Of a stretch of DNA of 44,929 nucleotides, positions 17,247 through 25,601 are shown piece after piece. The stretch comes from Paracoccaceae bacterium (GTDB lineage: Bacteria; Pseudomonadota; Alphaproteobacteria; Rhodobacterales; Rhodobacteraceae). The translations under genes and the position numbers were made by a program. The stretch covers positions 1 to 44,929 of the forward strand of contig JALRHZ010000007.1 of assembly GCA_023259435.1 (NCBI GenBank), written 5' to 3'. The notes under the pieces were generated by a model. That model had not been told where the DNA came from and ran no database searches. It saw only the letters and a list, made by a program, of their open reading frames with translations. The stretch's first letter is position 1. Every line of letters starts with the position of its first letter.

Positions 17247-17278
17247 TTGCGAGCCATTTGTTGTACATTTACTCTAAT

Positions 17279-18001
17279 CTAATGTGTTTTCGTTGCGCGC
17301 GCCAGAACCACAATAGAGATTTCTTTGGCACCAGCCTCTTTACAGGCTTCGGCGCATGCAGACAGCGTCGCGCCGCTTGTCATTACATCATCCACAAGCA
17401 CAATTTTTTTCCCAGAAATGATGTCTGGTGAACGTGCGGAAATGGTCCCTTTCAGTCGAGTAAATCGTTCGTCTTTTGTTACGTTTTCAAGGGCCTGCGT
17501 AGCGATAGTACGGGACAGCGCCAAGGGAAAGCACGCGAGGTTTAAGTGTTTGGCCAGTTCCACAGCAAGTAAGGCAGATTGATTGTATTTACGTCCCGTT
17601 GTGCGCCGCCAATGTAGGGGGACAGGAATGACGTGATGATCTGGCGTGACATAGTCTGATATGGCATTTGCCATCCATTTCCCCGCGGGCCCTGCTATCT
17701 CTGTTCGGTCACCGTGTTTTAATGCCAAAGCGAGTTTTCGTGCGGTCCCCTCGTATTTGAGTGCAGCATGTCCGCGTGTCCATGGCCGGGATGTGTCTAG
17801 GCAGGCGTCACACGCAATGTCAGTTTGCGGCGGCCCAATCATTTGTGCACCACACATCCCGCAAGACGGATCAGTGATAAATGGCGTGGCTGCCCAACAT
17901 GCGCCGCATAATCCCCAATCCGAGTCTACATCAACCCCGCATGCAATACACCGCGGAGGAAACAACACATGAAATGCGGTTTGAAGTAGTGGCAATTTCA
18001 T
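17279..18001 (-). CDS. comF: ComF-family phosphoribosyltransferase-like protein
   Basis: The 240-residue protein has an N-terminal zinc-binding region with paired cysteines (CIACG, CGACW, CGMCG, CDAC) and a C-terminal phosphoribosyltransferase fold with the PRPP-loop motif IVLVDDVMTSGATL near residue 196. ComF proteins assist DNA uptake in competent bacteria and are widely conserved without competence, where the role is unclear. Start ATG at 18001 is only 14 bases from the start of the divergent methyltransferase gene, so its promoter must lie within that gene. It probably leads grxC, the nitrilase-family gene and marR. Confidence 0.9.
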   Translation of the reverse strand: MKLPLLQTAFHVLFPPRCIACGVDVDSDWGLCGACWAATPFITDPSCGMCGAQMIGPPQTDIACDACLDTSRPWTRGHAALKYEGTARKLALALKHGDRTEIAGPAGKWMANAISDYVTPDHHVIPVPLHWRRTTGRKYNQSALLAVELAKHLNLACFPLALSRTIATQALENVTKDERFTRLKGTISARSPDIISGKKIVLVDDVMTSGATLSACAEACKEAGAKEISIVVLARATKTH

Positions 18002-18015
18002 CCTATGTGGTGCTC

Positions 18016-18834
18016 ATGTCTAAAAAACCTTTGGTCGACCGCTCTTGTTTAATACGTAACCGAGCCCGAAAAAATTCGGAGCGAGGTGACTTTTTGCACA
18101 ATGAGGCAATCTTAGACGTCCAAGATCGTCTAACTTTTGTTAATAAAGAGTTCTCAAAGGTCGCAATCGTGACTGGAATGCCAGAAGTTTGGTCAAAGGC
18201 GTTTCCAAAGGCAACGGTTGTCCTTGACGATGAGGTTCTCGATCTTGGGCAAGGGTCCTACGACCTGATAATTCATGGCATGTCGTTACATTGGGCAAAT
18301 GATCCGGTTGGGCAATTGATCCAGATGCGTCGAGCGCTAAGTCCAGACGGACTTATGATTGCTGCCTTTCTTGGGGGTGATACCCTAAACGAATTGCGCA
18401 GCAGCTTGGCTGAGGCAGAAATCGCGGTGAGTGGGGGCCTTTCGCCACGTGTTCTTCCCATGGGAGAAATTCGGGACGCTGGATCCCTTTTACAGCGTGC
18501 CGGCTTTGCGTTGCCAGTCGCAGATAGCGCCAAACTTTCTGCGGAATATGACAATATATTTCATTTGATGTCAGATCTGCGTGGTATGGGGGAGGCGAAT
18601 GCGATGACCGACCGGTTGAAATCCTTTACGCGAAGAGACGTGTTCACGCGGGCCAATGAAATTTACGCGGCCTCTTTTTCGAATTCGGCGGACAAATGTG
18701 TGGCCACATTTGAAATCCTGATGCTCACAGGGTGGGCGCCAGACGAAAGTCAGCCAAAACCTTTGCGGCCGGGAAGTGCAACAATGCGTTTAGCGGAGGC
18801 GTTAGGAACACAGGAAAACCAGATTAAGAATTGA
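18016..18834 (+). CDS. SAM-dependent methyltransferase-fold protein, NDUFAF5-like
   Basis: The 272-residue protein has a class I methyltransferase core, though its first glycine-rich motif is weak: AIVTGMPEVWSKAFPKATVVLDDEV, shown here in part as VTGMPEVW, then LIIHGMSLHWANDPVGQL and a helical C-terminal part. The start MSKKPLVDRSCLIRNRARK and the block FLHNEAILDVQDRL resemble bacterial relatives of NDUFAF5, a complex I assembly factor that hydroxylates an arginine. I chose ATG 18016; in-frame upstream ATGs overlap comF. It precedes hemH on the same strand. Confidence 0.8.
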   Translation: MSKKPLVDRSCLIRNRARKNSERGDFLHNEAILDVQDRLTFVNKEFSKVAIVTGMPEVWSKAFPKATVVLDDEVLDLGQGSYDLIIHGMSLHWANDPVGQLIQMRRALSPDGLMIAAFLGGDTLNELRSSLAEAEIAVSGGLSPRVLPMGEIRDAGSLLQRAGFALPVADSAKLSAEYDNIFHLMSDLRGMGEANAMTDRLKSFTRRDVFTRANEIYAASFSNSADKCVATFEILMLTGWAPDESQPKPLRPGSATMRLAEALGTQENQIKN

Positions 18835-18888
18835 CCTGCTTCCTACGTGCGTTACATATCAGCCCTGAACTCAAGGAGAAAAGTGTAG

Positions 18889-19962
18889 ATGACCGAAATG
18901 TTTGATCCCAACATTCCGCAAACGTGCCCTGTGCATGCGAAGCCGGATCATCCAAAAGTACCCCAGCAAAAAGTGGGTATCTTATTGGCGAATCTTGGGA
19001 CCCCAGATAATTATGATTACTGGTCAATGCGCCGTTATCTTGGCGAGTTTCTGTCCGATCGCCGTGTGATTGATTACTCTTCATTTCTATGGCAGCCCTT
19101 GTTGCAGTTGATTATTCTAACCTCTCGCCCATTCCGTTCAGGCGCGGCCTATAAATCGATTTGGAACGAAGCAGAGGGCGAAAGCCCTTTGATGACAATT
19201 ACAAAGGCGCAAACGGCAAAAATAAAAGAAACGATGACTGCGCGCTATGGTGATAATGTTGTTGTTGATTTTTGCATGCGCTATGGCAACCCGTCGACAA
19301 AATCCAAAGTACGTGAAATGGTCCGGCAGGGATGCACCAAGATTTTGTTCTTTCCGTTATATCCTCATTACGCAGGTGCAACGTCGGCAACGGCGAATGA
19401 TCAATTCTTTCGGGCATTAATGGACGAAAAATGGCAACCAATTGCCCGCGTGGTTGAGCCGTATTTTGAAAAGCCCGCCTATATCGAGGCCTTGGCACAG
19501 TCGGTGGAAAAGGCCTATGCCGCTGCTGATAAAAAACCAGACGTTTTAGTTTGCTCGTATCACGGGGTGCCAAAGCGGTATTTGATGCAGGGCGATCCTT
19601 ATCATTGCCAGTGTCAGAAAACCACACGGTTGCTGAAAGAGCGTTTGGGATGGGATGACACGCAAATCGTGACGACTTTCCAGTCAAAATTCGGTCCAGA
19701 AGAGTGGCTAAAGCCATATACGGTTGAAGAAGTTGCACGATTGGCTGAAGAAGACGGCAAAAAAAGTATAGCCGTAATCGCACCTGCATTCTCGGCGGAC
19801 TGTATTGAGACGCTAGAAGAGATCAATGAAGAGATCAAAGAAAGCTTTGAAGAGGCGGGTGGAGAAGATTTTCTTTATATCCCGTGTCTAAACGATGACG
19901 ATGCGCATATCGCTGCGTTAAGTTCTTTGATCGAAGATAATTTGCAAGGTTGGCTTGAGTAA
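18889..19962 (+). CDS. hemH: Ferrochelatase
   Basis: HemH inserts Fe2+ into protoporphyrin IX, the last step of haem synthesis, at the inner face of the membrane. The 357-residue protein shows VGILLANLGTPDN near residue 27, SDRRVIDY, the metal-binding His in VCSYHGVPKRY near residue 223 and the Glu in SADCIETLEEI near residue 303. Cys pair GDPYHCQCQ is as in many proteobacterial forms. The start follows AAGGAG by ten bases. It is downstream of the methyltransferase gene with a 54-base gap and is convergent with the thioesterase gene. Confidence 0.95.
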   Translation: MTEMFDPNIPQTCPVHAKPDHPKVPQQKVGILLANLGTPDNYDYWSMRRYLGEFLSDRRVIDYSSFLWQPLLQLIILTSRPFRSGAAYKSIWNEAEGESPLMTITKAQTAKIKETMTARYGDNVVVDFCMRYGNPSTKSKVREMVRQGCTKILFFPLYPHYAGATSATANDQFFRALMDEKWQPIARVVEPYFEKPAYIEALAQSVEKAYAAADKKPDVLVCSYHGVPKRYLMQGDPYHCQCQKTTRLLKERLGWDDTQIVTTFQSKFGPEEWLKPYTVEEVARLAEEDGKKSIAVIAPAFSADCIETLEEINEEIKESFEEAGGEDFLYIPCLNDDDAHIAALSSLIEDNLQGWLE

Positions 19963-20000
19963 CGCGCACTCTTGCGGCCATCGAGGCCCCAAGCGTGCGG

Positions 20001-20020
20001 CCCCCGTCATGCGACGGGGG
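20001..20020. terminator. Hairpin between convergent hemH and thioesterase gene
   Basis: CCCCCGTC (20001-20008) pairs perfectly with GACGGGGG (20013-20020) around ATGC. There is no clear T run on either side, so efficiency is uncertain, but it is placed between two convergent stops. Confidence 0.55.
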
Positions 20021-20036
20021 GCACTCACCGCGCCGG

Positions 20037-20444
20037 TCATCCGGACGTTCTGTATCGAAACACCCCTGTTGATGTTGCGACTAATAGCCCTGTATCATCA
20101 TGAAGCTTTGCTTCGGCGAAGTAGGTTTTCCGACCGCCACCCGTTTTCCAGCCGTCTGCAATCAAAAGTGTCCCTTTCGGCTGTCCCACGAAATTGACCG
20201 ACATGTTGATGGTCAGTGCTAGAATTTGAACGTTGCCATCACCAGAAAAACACCCAGCATACCCCATGGCCGTATCCAAGAGCATCGCATAGATCCCGCC
20301 ATGTGGGATGCCTTGCCTGTTGAGCAGTTGAGGTTGCAAGGGAAGATGAACCTTACAATAACCTTCGCGCCATTCCACAAGGGAATATCCAATGTGTTCT
20401 TGGATTGCGGAAGGTGGTGCCAAAAGTTTCGGATCTAGTGTCAT
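20037..20444 (-). CDS. PaaI-family hotdog thioesterase
   Basis: The 135-residue protein has a single hotdog fold of the PaaI/YbgC-like type: the long-helix motif RQGIPHGGIYAMLLDTAMGYA carries the typical HGG segment (near residues 46-48), followed by the beta strands NMSVNFVGQPKGTLLIADG. Such enzymes cleave acyl-CoA thioesters in the cytoplasm. Its ATG overlaps the stop of the phosphotransferase-family gene by four bases, placing it last in a four-gene unit with an SDR, a MaoC hydratase and a kinase-like protein, probably for breakdown of an organic acid through CoA esters. Confidence 0.85.
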   Translation of the reverse strand: MTLDPKLLAPPSAIQEHIGYSLVEWREGYCKVHLPLQPQLLNRQGIPHGGIYAMLLDTAMGYAGCFSGDGNVQILALTINMSVNFVGQPKGTLLIADGWKTGGGRKTYFAEAKLHDDTGLLVATSTGVFRYRTSG

Positions 20445-21466
20445 TGTGTTGCTGCCTTTAGTCCCATGCGGGCAAAGAGGGGTACGTATTCCCCTAATGT
20501 CAATCCCCGCCCCGGGTCAGACGCATTCCCATCCAACGCGCGCTTTTTAACGCCTTGCAGGATTGCCGCCATGCGAAAAAAGCAAAACGCCAAATAGAAT
20601 GAAAAGTTCTCAACCGCGGGAATGTCTCGGTTTGCGCAGTACAGGTCAACAAATTCTTGATCTGTCATAAGCCCAAGATTTGCGCGATCGACACCTGCCA
20701 ATCCGCGTCCATCGCCACCGGCTGGCATTTGCCATTGCATAATCACGCTTGCCAGATCCGCAAAAGGATGGCCGAGAGTGGAAAGCTCCCAATCTAGGAT
20801 TGCAAGGATTTTTGGCTGTGTAGGATCGTACAGTAGATTGTCTATTCGATAGTCGCCATGCACCAATGTGCGCTGTCCATCATCTGGGATCATATTGTTA
20901 CTTAGCCAATCCATAAGGTCATCCATATCCCTCACGGTTTCGGTTTCAGTGGCGCGATATTGAGCGGTCCATCGGGTAACCTGTCTTTCAACATAATGGC
21001 CTTTGGGGCCATAGTCTTCTAGACCAACCTTGAAAAGATCCACGCTATGGATTTTTGCCAAAGCGAGGTTCATATCGGTCATTATTTCCCGACGCTCTTT
21101 TGGGTCGAGCGAGGGCATGCGCGGATCGTCAAAAGATCGCCCCTTAATATAATCCATAACATAAAAGTCAGCGCCCAATACATCAGGGTCTTGGCAAAGC
21201 GCATGCATGTGTGCGGTTGGGACGTCGGTCTGGGCCAAAGCGGATTGCACGCGAAATTCGCGATCCACAGCGTGTGCGGATTTCAAAAGTTGCCCAGCGG
21301 GTTTTCTGCGCAGCACATAGCTTTTGGATGGGGTGTCAAGACGGAAGGTTGGATTTGACTGTCCTCCCTCAATCTTTGCTACACTAATCGGGCCAGTGAA
21401 ATTCACAACATTATCGCGCATCCACGAGTCTAGACGATTGAGATCAACAAGTGGGTCTGATGTCAT
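20441..21466 (-). CDS. Phosphotransferase-family protein, ACAD10/11 kinase-domain type
   Basis: The 341-residue protein has an aminoglycoside-phosphotransferase-like kinase fold: QSNPTFRL (ATP-binding region), the catalytic loop LVHGDYRIDNLLYD near residue 194 and the metal-binding ILDWELSTLGHPFADLA near residue 219. Its closest known relatives are the kinase domains of ACAD10 and ACAD11, which phosphorylate 4-hydroxyacyl-CoAs before they enter beta-oxidation. ATG at 21466 overlaps the MaoC stop (ATGA). An extension to 21502 would run into the MaoC gene and was rejected. The neighbours support a role in hydroxy-acid or fatty-acid breakdown, by inference. Confidence 0.85.
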   Translation of the reverse strand: MTSDPLVDLNRLDSWMRDNVVNFTGPISVAKIEGGQSNPTFRLDTPSKSYVLRRKPAGQLLKSAHAVDREFRVQSALAQTDVPTAHMHALCQDPDVLGADFYVMDYIKGRSFDDPRMPSLDPKERREIMTDMNLALAKIHSVDLFKVGLEDYGPKGHYVERQVTRWTAQYRATETETVRDMDDLMDWLSNNMIPDDGQRTLVHGDYRIDNLLYDPTQPKILAILDWELSTLGHPFADLASVIMQWQMPAGGDGRGLAGVDRANLGLMTDQEFVDLYCANRDIPAVENFSFYLAFCFFRMAAILQGVKKRALDGNASDPGRGLTLGEYVPLFARMGLKAATQ

Positions 21467-21930
21467 TTGTGATCCCTTTCCAGCATGTATAAGTTCACCC
21501 ATTCTGCCACCAAAGCAGGCCGATCTGACCCCTCAATTTCAACAGAGACCTGCATAGTTTCAGTTACCTTTTGCCCTGTGTGTCGCAAATGCAAAAGATC
21601 AAAGTGCCCTCTGATGCGTGCATCAACATGGACCGGTGATAAAAAGCGCAGCTTATTAAAGCCATAGTTCAATCCCATTTCTGCACCGTCTAGCTTGGGC
21701 ATCGCATCATAGTACATTGCAGACAAAAGGGAGACCGTCAAAAACCCATGAGCGATGGTCGATCCCAAGTCGGTTTGTGCGGCGCGTTTGGGGTCTATGT
21801 GGATATATTGATGATCTTCGGTTAGGTCTGCAAAGGCATCCATGCGAGGCTGATCGATGGTGAACCATCGAGATGAGCCAATTCTTTGCCCGACTTTGTT
21901 CTGTAACTCTTCTAGTGTGATGGATGGCAT
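21463..21930 (-). CDS. MaoC-family (R)-enoyl-CoA hydratase-like protein
   Basis: The 155-residue protein is a MaoC-type hotdog hydratase. The hydratase motif is visible as FADLTEDHQYIHIDPKRAA (Asp and His of the D-x4-H pair, near residues 31-41), then GSTIAHGFLTVSLLS. Enzymes of this family add water to trans-2-enoyl-CoAs. The start is ATG 21930 after GAGGACACATAAA; longer readings overlap the SDR gene. It begins two bases downstream of the SDR stop and its own stop overlaps the kinase-like gene, so the set is co-translated. Confidence 0.9.
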   Translation of the reverse strand: MPSITLEELQNKVGQRIGSSRWFTIDQPRMDAFADLTEDHQYIHIDPKRAAQTDLGSTIAHGFLTVSLLSAMYYDAMPKLDGAEMGLNYGFNKLRFLSPVHVDARIRGHFDLLHLRHTGQKVTETMQVSVEIEGSDRPALVAEWVNLYMLERDHK

Positions 21931-21931
21931 T

Positions 21932-22750
21932 TTATGTGTCCTCACCGAAAATACTTGGTCCTGTTGCGATATTAATTCCGCCTGAAACTGGAACAATCGC
22001 CCCTGTGATATAAGACCCTCCAGCACCGCAGAGAAATTGCACACATGCCGCAATATCGCTGTGCCTTCCGATGCGGCCAAGGGGGACACGTTCGTTGACG
22101 CGAGCCACGCCCTCTTCTTGTCCGATTGCGAATTTTGTCATTCCAGATTGGAACGGTCCTGGGGCCAATGCATTTACGGTGATGCGATCCTGGGCAAGCT
22201 CTTTGGCAAGGATCTTTGTCATATGATGAACGCCTGCCTTGGATACCGCATAAGAATAGGCGCCGTCGCCCATTGGGACTTCGCCCATAACGGATCCAAC
22301 ATTGACCACGCGCGCGGGGTCGTGGATTGCCGCGCCTGCGCGTAATGCGGGCAACAGTGCTTGTGTCAGGTGGAACATGGCCGCAACGTTCAGATCCATG
22401 ACCTTGGCCCAAGCGGCATATGGAAACTGACCAAGGTCCGCGCCCCATGTGCGTCCGGCATTATTCATGAGGATATCAATCCCAGCGTCAGACGCGAGAA
22501 TGTCCTGCGCAAAGGCTTCAATTCCTATGTCTGATGATAAATCCGCGTGTTTCGCGACAACCTTGCCCGTATAGCCAAGGGCGTTGATGTCATCCGCCGC
22601 CTGTTCACAGGCCTCTATTTTGCGACTTGCGATTGTCACATCTGCACCAGCCGCAGCAAAGCCTTGGGCCGCCATTCGTCCAATCCCAGTGGCGCCGCCC
22701 GTCACAACGGCGTGTTTCCCTGAAAGATCGAATAAAGTATGTGGTGTCAT
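21932..22750 (-). CDS. Short-chain dehydrogenase/reductase
   Basis: This 272-residue classical SDR uses NAD(P)H to oxidise or reduce a hydroxyl or keto group. It has the cofactor motif VTGGATGIG near residue 16, MNNAG, the catalytic Ser and YSYAVSKAG (Tyr and Lys), and the PGPFQSGMT region. The start at 22750 has an excellent ribosome site (GGAGGAGACCGTT) and leads the four-gene minus-strand unit with MaoC, the ACAD10-like kinase and the thioesterase. It could be a 3-hydroxyacyl-CoA dehydrogenase for that pathway, but the substrate cannot be read. Confidence 0.9.
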   Translation of the reverse strand: MTPHTLFDLSGKHAVVTGGATGIGRMAAQGFAAAGADVTIASRKIEACEQAADDINALGYTGKVVAKHADLSSDIGIEAFAQDILASDAGIDILMNNAGRTWGADLGQFPYAAWAKVMDLNVAAMFHLTQALLPALRAGAAIHDPARVVNVGSVMGEVPMGDGAYSYAVSKAGVHHMTKILAKELAQDRITVNALAPGPFQSGMTKFAIGQEEGVARVNERVPLGRIGRHSDIAACVQFLCGAGGSYITGAIVPVSGGINIATGPSIFGEDT

Positions 22751-22928
22751 AACGGTCTCCTCCACTATTGGTGATAGAAAACGAAACCTTTTACAAAAAA
22801 CCAAGACGTAATACAAAAATACGCCGAGAACCTTGGGTCACTTCTATCTTTTCTTACCAGTTCTTGCGCAAATGCGCGTAGAGTTTTATGTCACGTCCCA
22901 TGATCGTTTAACAAAAGGACCGCACACC

Positions 22929-23540
22929 ATGGCAAACTTTGTACACCAAGGCGATTTGCCGGATGATTTGGATTTGGGCCAAATCGTTGCAATTGATTGC
23001 GAGACGATGGGATTGAATCCGCATCGGGATCGGCTGTGTGTTGTCCAACTATCGTCAGGTGATGGTAATGCGCATCTGGTTCAGGTTGCCCAAGGACAGA
23101 CGTCCGCACCGAATTTGGAAAGACTTTTGACGGATCCCAGCGTTCTAAAGCTATTCCATTTTGGTCGGTTTGATATTGCGGCTATGTATAACGCCTTTGG
23201 CGCGTTGGCTGCGCCCGTGTATTGCACCAAAATTGCAAGCAAAATGGTGAGGACCTATACGGATCGTCACGGGTTAAAAAACCTCTTACAGGAATTATTG
23301 GGGATTGATATCTCTAAGCAACAACAATCCTCAGATTGGGGCGCAGAGCACCTAACAGCGGCACAAGTTGAATATGCTGCCTCAGATGTTTTGTATCTGC
23401 ATCGACTACGTGATGAGTTAAATGCACGCTTAGATCGTGAAGGTAGAACAGAAATGGCACAGGCGTGTTTCGATTTTTTACCTACTCGCGCAAAGCTTGA
23501 TCTGGCTGGGTGGCCGGATATCGATATCTTTGCCCACTAA
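22929..23540 (+). CDS. rnd: Ribonuclease D-like 3'-5' exonuclease, catalytic domain only
   Basis: The 203-residue protein holds only the DEDDy exonuclease domain: AIDCETMGLNPHRDRLCVV (D, E), LFHFGRFDIAAM (D) and YAASDVLYLHRLRD (Y and D). RNase D trims tRNA 3' ends; the usual C-terminal HRDC domains are missing, as in the short alphaproteobacterial forms. I chose ATG 22929 with AAAGGA upstream; a longer reading from 22833 adds a hydrophobic, non-conserved tail into the promoter region. It is the first gene of the lpt-hpf-ptsN group, with the lptC start one base after its stop. Confidence 0.88.
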   Translation: MANFVHQGDLPDDLDLGQIVAIDCETMGLNPHRDRLCVVQLSSGDGNAHLVQVAQGQTSAPNLERLLTDPSVLKLFHFGRFDIAAMYNAFGALAAPVYCTKIASKMVRTYTDRHGLKNLLQELLGIDISKQQQSSDWGAEHLTAAQVEYAASDVLYLHRLRDELNARLDREGRTEMAQACFDFLPTRAKLDLAGWPDIDIFAH

Positions 23541-23541
23541 C

Positions 23542-24141
23542 GTGCAAAGATTTTTCACATATCAAAGGGTGTCTCTTGGGTTAAAAGTGGCCTTGCCTTT
23601 GGCCGCAATCGGTTTGTTGGTCGGGATGTTTCTTATGTCACGGGCGGCACCCTCTGAGAGTGATCTATCCTTTTTACAGGGCACTTTGCGTGACAGCATC
23701 GGTGAGCAAAGGATCGGGGCACCTTATTTTTCCGCCAAGACAAATTCAGGCGATCAAATAAGTTTGTCTGCGCGGACGGTAAAACCTGTGTTGTCCAACC
23801 CTTCGGTTTTGACTGTGGAACAGGTTACAACACGTATTGTTTCGTCTGAAAGAGATGAGATTATTATGTCCGCTGGGCAAGGTTTATTAGATACATCCGA
23901 GCGTGTCATAATGTTGCAAGGCGGTGCACAGTTGGTTTCCATGGATGGATATCAGGTCAGCGCAACCGAAGTCATTGCGCGGTTAGATGAAAATTTCCTG
24001 TCTGCAAAAGGTCCGATCTATATGACCGGACCTGGCGGGCAAATTCAATCCGGTCATATGGAGATTTCTCGCGCATCTGACAGTGGGACATTAAAAATAG
24101 TGTTCACCGAGGGCGTAAAGCTATTATATGATCCGAAATAA
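23542..24141 (+). CDS. lptC: LPS export protein LptC
   Basis: LptC is a bitopic inner-membrane protein that passes lipopolysaccharide from LptB2FG to LptA. About 199 residues from a GTG at 23542: a short cytoplasmic tail, one membrane segment (VALPLAAIGLLVGMFLMS, about 16-33) and a periplasmic beta-jellyroll part. There is no ATG before the membrane segment; TTG 23530 is an alternative start overlapping the rnd stop, and no strong ribosome site is evident, so translation may depend on coupling to rnd. Order with lptA and lptB supports the call, as the sequence alone is weakly conserved. Confidence 0.85.
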   Translation: MQRFFTYQRVSLGLKVALPLAAIGLLVGMFLMSRAAPSESDLSFLQGTLRDSIGEQRIGAPYFSAKTNSGDQISLSARTVKPVLSNPSVLTVEQVTTRIVSSERDEIIMSAGQGLLDTSERVIMLQGGAQLVSMDGYQVSATEVIARLDENFLSAKGPIYMTGPGGQIQSGHMEISRASDSGTLKIVFTEGVKLLYDPK

Positions 24142-24151
24142 GAGAGTTAAG

Positions 24152-24628
24152 ATGCGCTATTTCTTCCTAGTTTTGTTTTTAAGTGGTTTAACCAGCACTG
24201 CGTTCGCGCAGGGATTGGGATTTGGAGCGATCAAAACGGATGCCAAAGCCCCAATTGCTGCAGAAGCAGATAGTATGACAGTGCTAGAAGCTGAGAACGC
24301 AGCTGAATTGGTGGGTGGCGTTGAGATATCTCAAGGGGGCACGCGCCTAACGGCAGATCGTGTCAAAGTGTATTATGCGCAAGATGATGCAGGAATTTCG
24401 CAGCTGTTGGCGACGGGTTCCGTGGTTCTAATGAGTGGGGCAGATAAGGCAACAGCCGAAAAAGCCGATTATGACTTGAATCGTGGCACGATTCGTTTGA
24501 CTGGAAATGTTTCTGTGCGTCAGTCTGGGAATTCCTTGACCGCTCAAACCATCGATATCAACTTGGATACTGGCGAAGCTGTGATGTCAGGCCGCGTTCG
24601 TACGATACTTAGTCCAGGATCAAATTAA
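24152..24628 (+). CDS. lptA: LPS transport periplasmic protein LptA
   Basis: LptA forms the periplasmic bridge carrying lipopolysaccharide between LptC and LptD. The 158-residue protein has a signal peptide ([20 protein letters not shown], cut after AFA) and the OstA-like beta repeats, such as [20 protein letters not shown] and [10 protein letters not shown], and [19 protein letters not shown] in the second half. I chose ATG 24152, ten bases past the lptC stop; 24128 would overlap lptC and put charged residues before the signal. Confidence 0.92.
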   Translation: MRYFFLVLFLSGLTSTAFAQGLGFGAIKTDAKAPIAAEADSMTVLEAENAAELVGGVEISQGGTRLTADRVKVYYAQDDAGISQLLATGSVVLMSGADKATAEKADYDLNRGTIRLTGNVSVRQSGNSLTAQTIDINLDTGEAVMSGRVRTILSPGSN

Positions 24629-24630
24629 GG

Positions 24631-25389
24631 ATGACGTTTGATACGGACGCGCCCGCAAAAACACCAGATCAGGGGCTTGTTGTTCAAGGTCTGCGCAAAA
24701 GCTACAAAAGTAAGGTGGTCATCCGCGATGTAAACCTATCCCTTTCCCAAGGCGAGGTCGTGGCCCTTTTGGGACCAAATGGATGTGGTAAGACAACGAC
24801 CTTTTATTCCATTGCGGGACTTGTGCCCGTCGACGGTGGCAAAGTGTCGATGGAAGGTCAGGATGTGACATATCTTCCGATGTACCGCCGCGCTCGCATG
24901 GGTATCGGATATCTGCCACAAGAAATGTCAATATTTCGCGGAATGAACGTCGAGGAAAATATCAGCGCGATATTAGACATCACAGAGCAAAACTCGCACA
25001 AACGACGAGAGCGCCTAGAGGAATTATTAGGTGAATTCAGCATAGAGCATCTGCGCCGTGCCCCCGCTTTGGCCTTGTCCGGAGGGGAGCGCCGCCGAGT
25101 CGAAATAGCACGGTGTTTGGCCGCCAATCCAAAATACATTTTATTGGATGAACCTTTCGCTGGTGTTGACCCGATTTCTGTCGATGATATCCGCCATCTT
25201 GTCGCTGACCTTAAACGGCGTGGACTAGGGGTTTTAATCACAGATCATAACGTGCGAGAGACGCTTGAGATCGTTGATCGCGCATATATTTTGCACGACG
25301 GCAAGGTTCTCATGTCGGGATCTGCCCAAGAAGTTGTCGAAAACGAAAGTGTCCGCAAAGTGTATCTTGGCGAAGATTTCAAGGTTTAA
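24631..25389 (+). CDS. lptB: LPS export ABC transporter ATP-binding protein LptB
   Basis: LptB is the ATPase of the LptB2FGC machine that lifts lipopolysaccharide out of the inner membrane. The 252-residue protein has Walker A ([12 protein letters not shown]), the Q-loop [10 protein letters not shown], the signature [15 protein letters not shown], Walker [13 protein letters not shown] and the switch His in [10 protein letters not shown]. It begins two bases after the lptA stop. lptF and lptG are not in the window. The gene normally next in many proteobacteria, rpoN, is absent here. Confidence 0.96.
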   Translation: MTFDTDAPAKTPDQGLVVQGLRKSYKSKVVIRDVNLSLSQGEVVALLGPNGCGKTTTFYSIAGLVPVDGGKVSMEGQDVTYLPMYRRARMGIGYLPQEMSIFRGMNVEENISAILDITEQNSHKRRERLEELLGEFSIEHLRRAPALALSGGERRRVEIARCLAANPKYILLDEPFAGVDPISVDDIRHLVADLKRRGLGVLITDHNVRETLEIVDRAYILHDGKVLMSGSAQEVVENESVRKVYLGEDFKV

Positions 25390-25415
25390 CGATTTATAAA
25401 AATAAAATTGTTTCA

Positions 25416-25445
25416 TTGACATGGACCCTCAATCTCGCCTTGAAT
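25416..25445 (+). promoter_or_regulatory. Possible sigma-70-type promoter before hpf
   Basis: TTGACA (25416-25421) is a perfect -35 box; TTGAAT, 18 bases further on (25440-25445), matches four of six bases of the -10 box. It would give hpf-ptsN a promoter separate from the lpt genes, with the short ORF at 25473 in the leader. Confidence 0.35.
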
Positions 25446-25472
25446 GGAGGTGACAACTCAGGAGGCACGTAC

Positions 25473-25541
25473 ATGCATCTCGTTGGGACTAAGCCCCATG
25501 CATCGCTTTTCCAAGCTGTCATTTCACGTAAGCAGATATAA
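25473..25541 (+). CDS. Possible 22-residue leader ORF upstream of hpf
   Basis: ATG 25473 follows CAGGAGGCACGTAC, one of the best ribosome sites in the window, and the frame ends with TAA at 25539-25541. The product starts MHLVGTKPHASLFQ and ends basic (SRKQI). Four bases after the stop, CCTTTG (25545-25550) can pair with CAAAGG (25555-25560) around ATTT, and hpf begins 60 bases after the stop. The layout resembles a leader peptide or a tiny protein. No family was recognised. Confidence 0.4.
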   Translation: MHLVGTKPHASLFQAVISRKQI

Positions 25542-25601
25542 CGGCCTTTGATTTCAAAGGATGACCTTTTGTGTCTGTCAATAATTAGAAAGGAGCAATC
25601 C

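Noticed and set aside
22833-22928. N-terminal extension of the RNase D-like gene.
   Set aside because: The extension is not family-like and lies in the divergent promoter region; ATG 22929 starts directly before the conserved domain.
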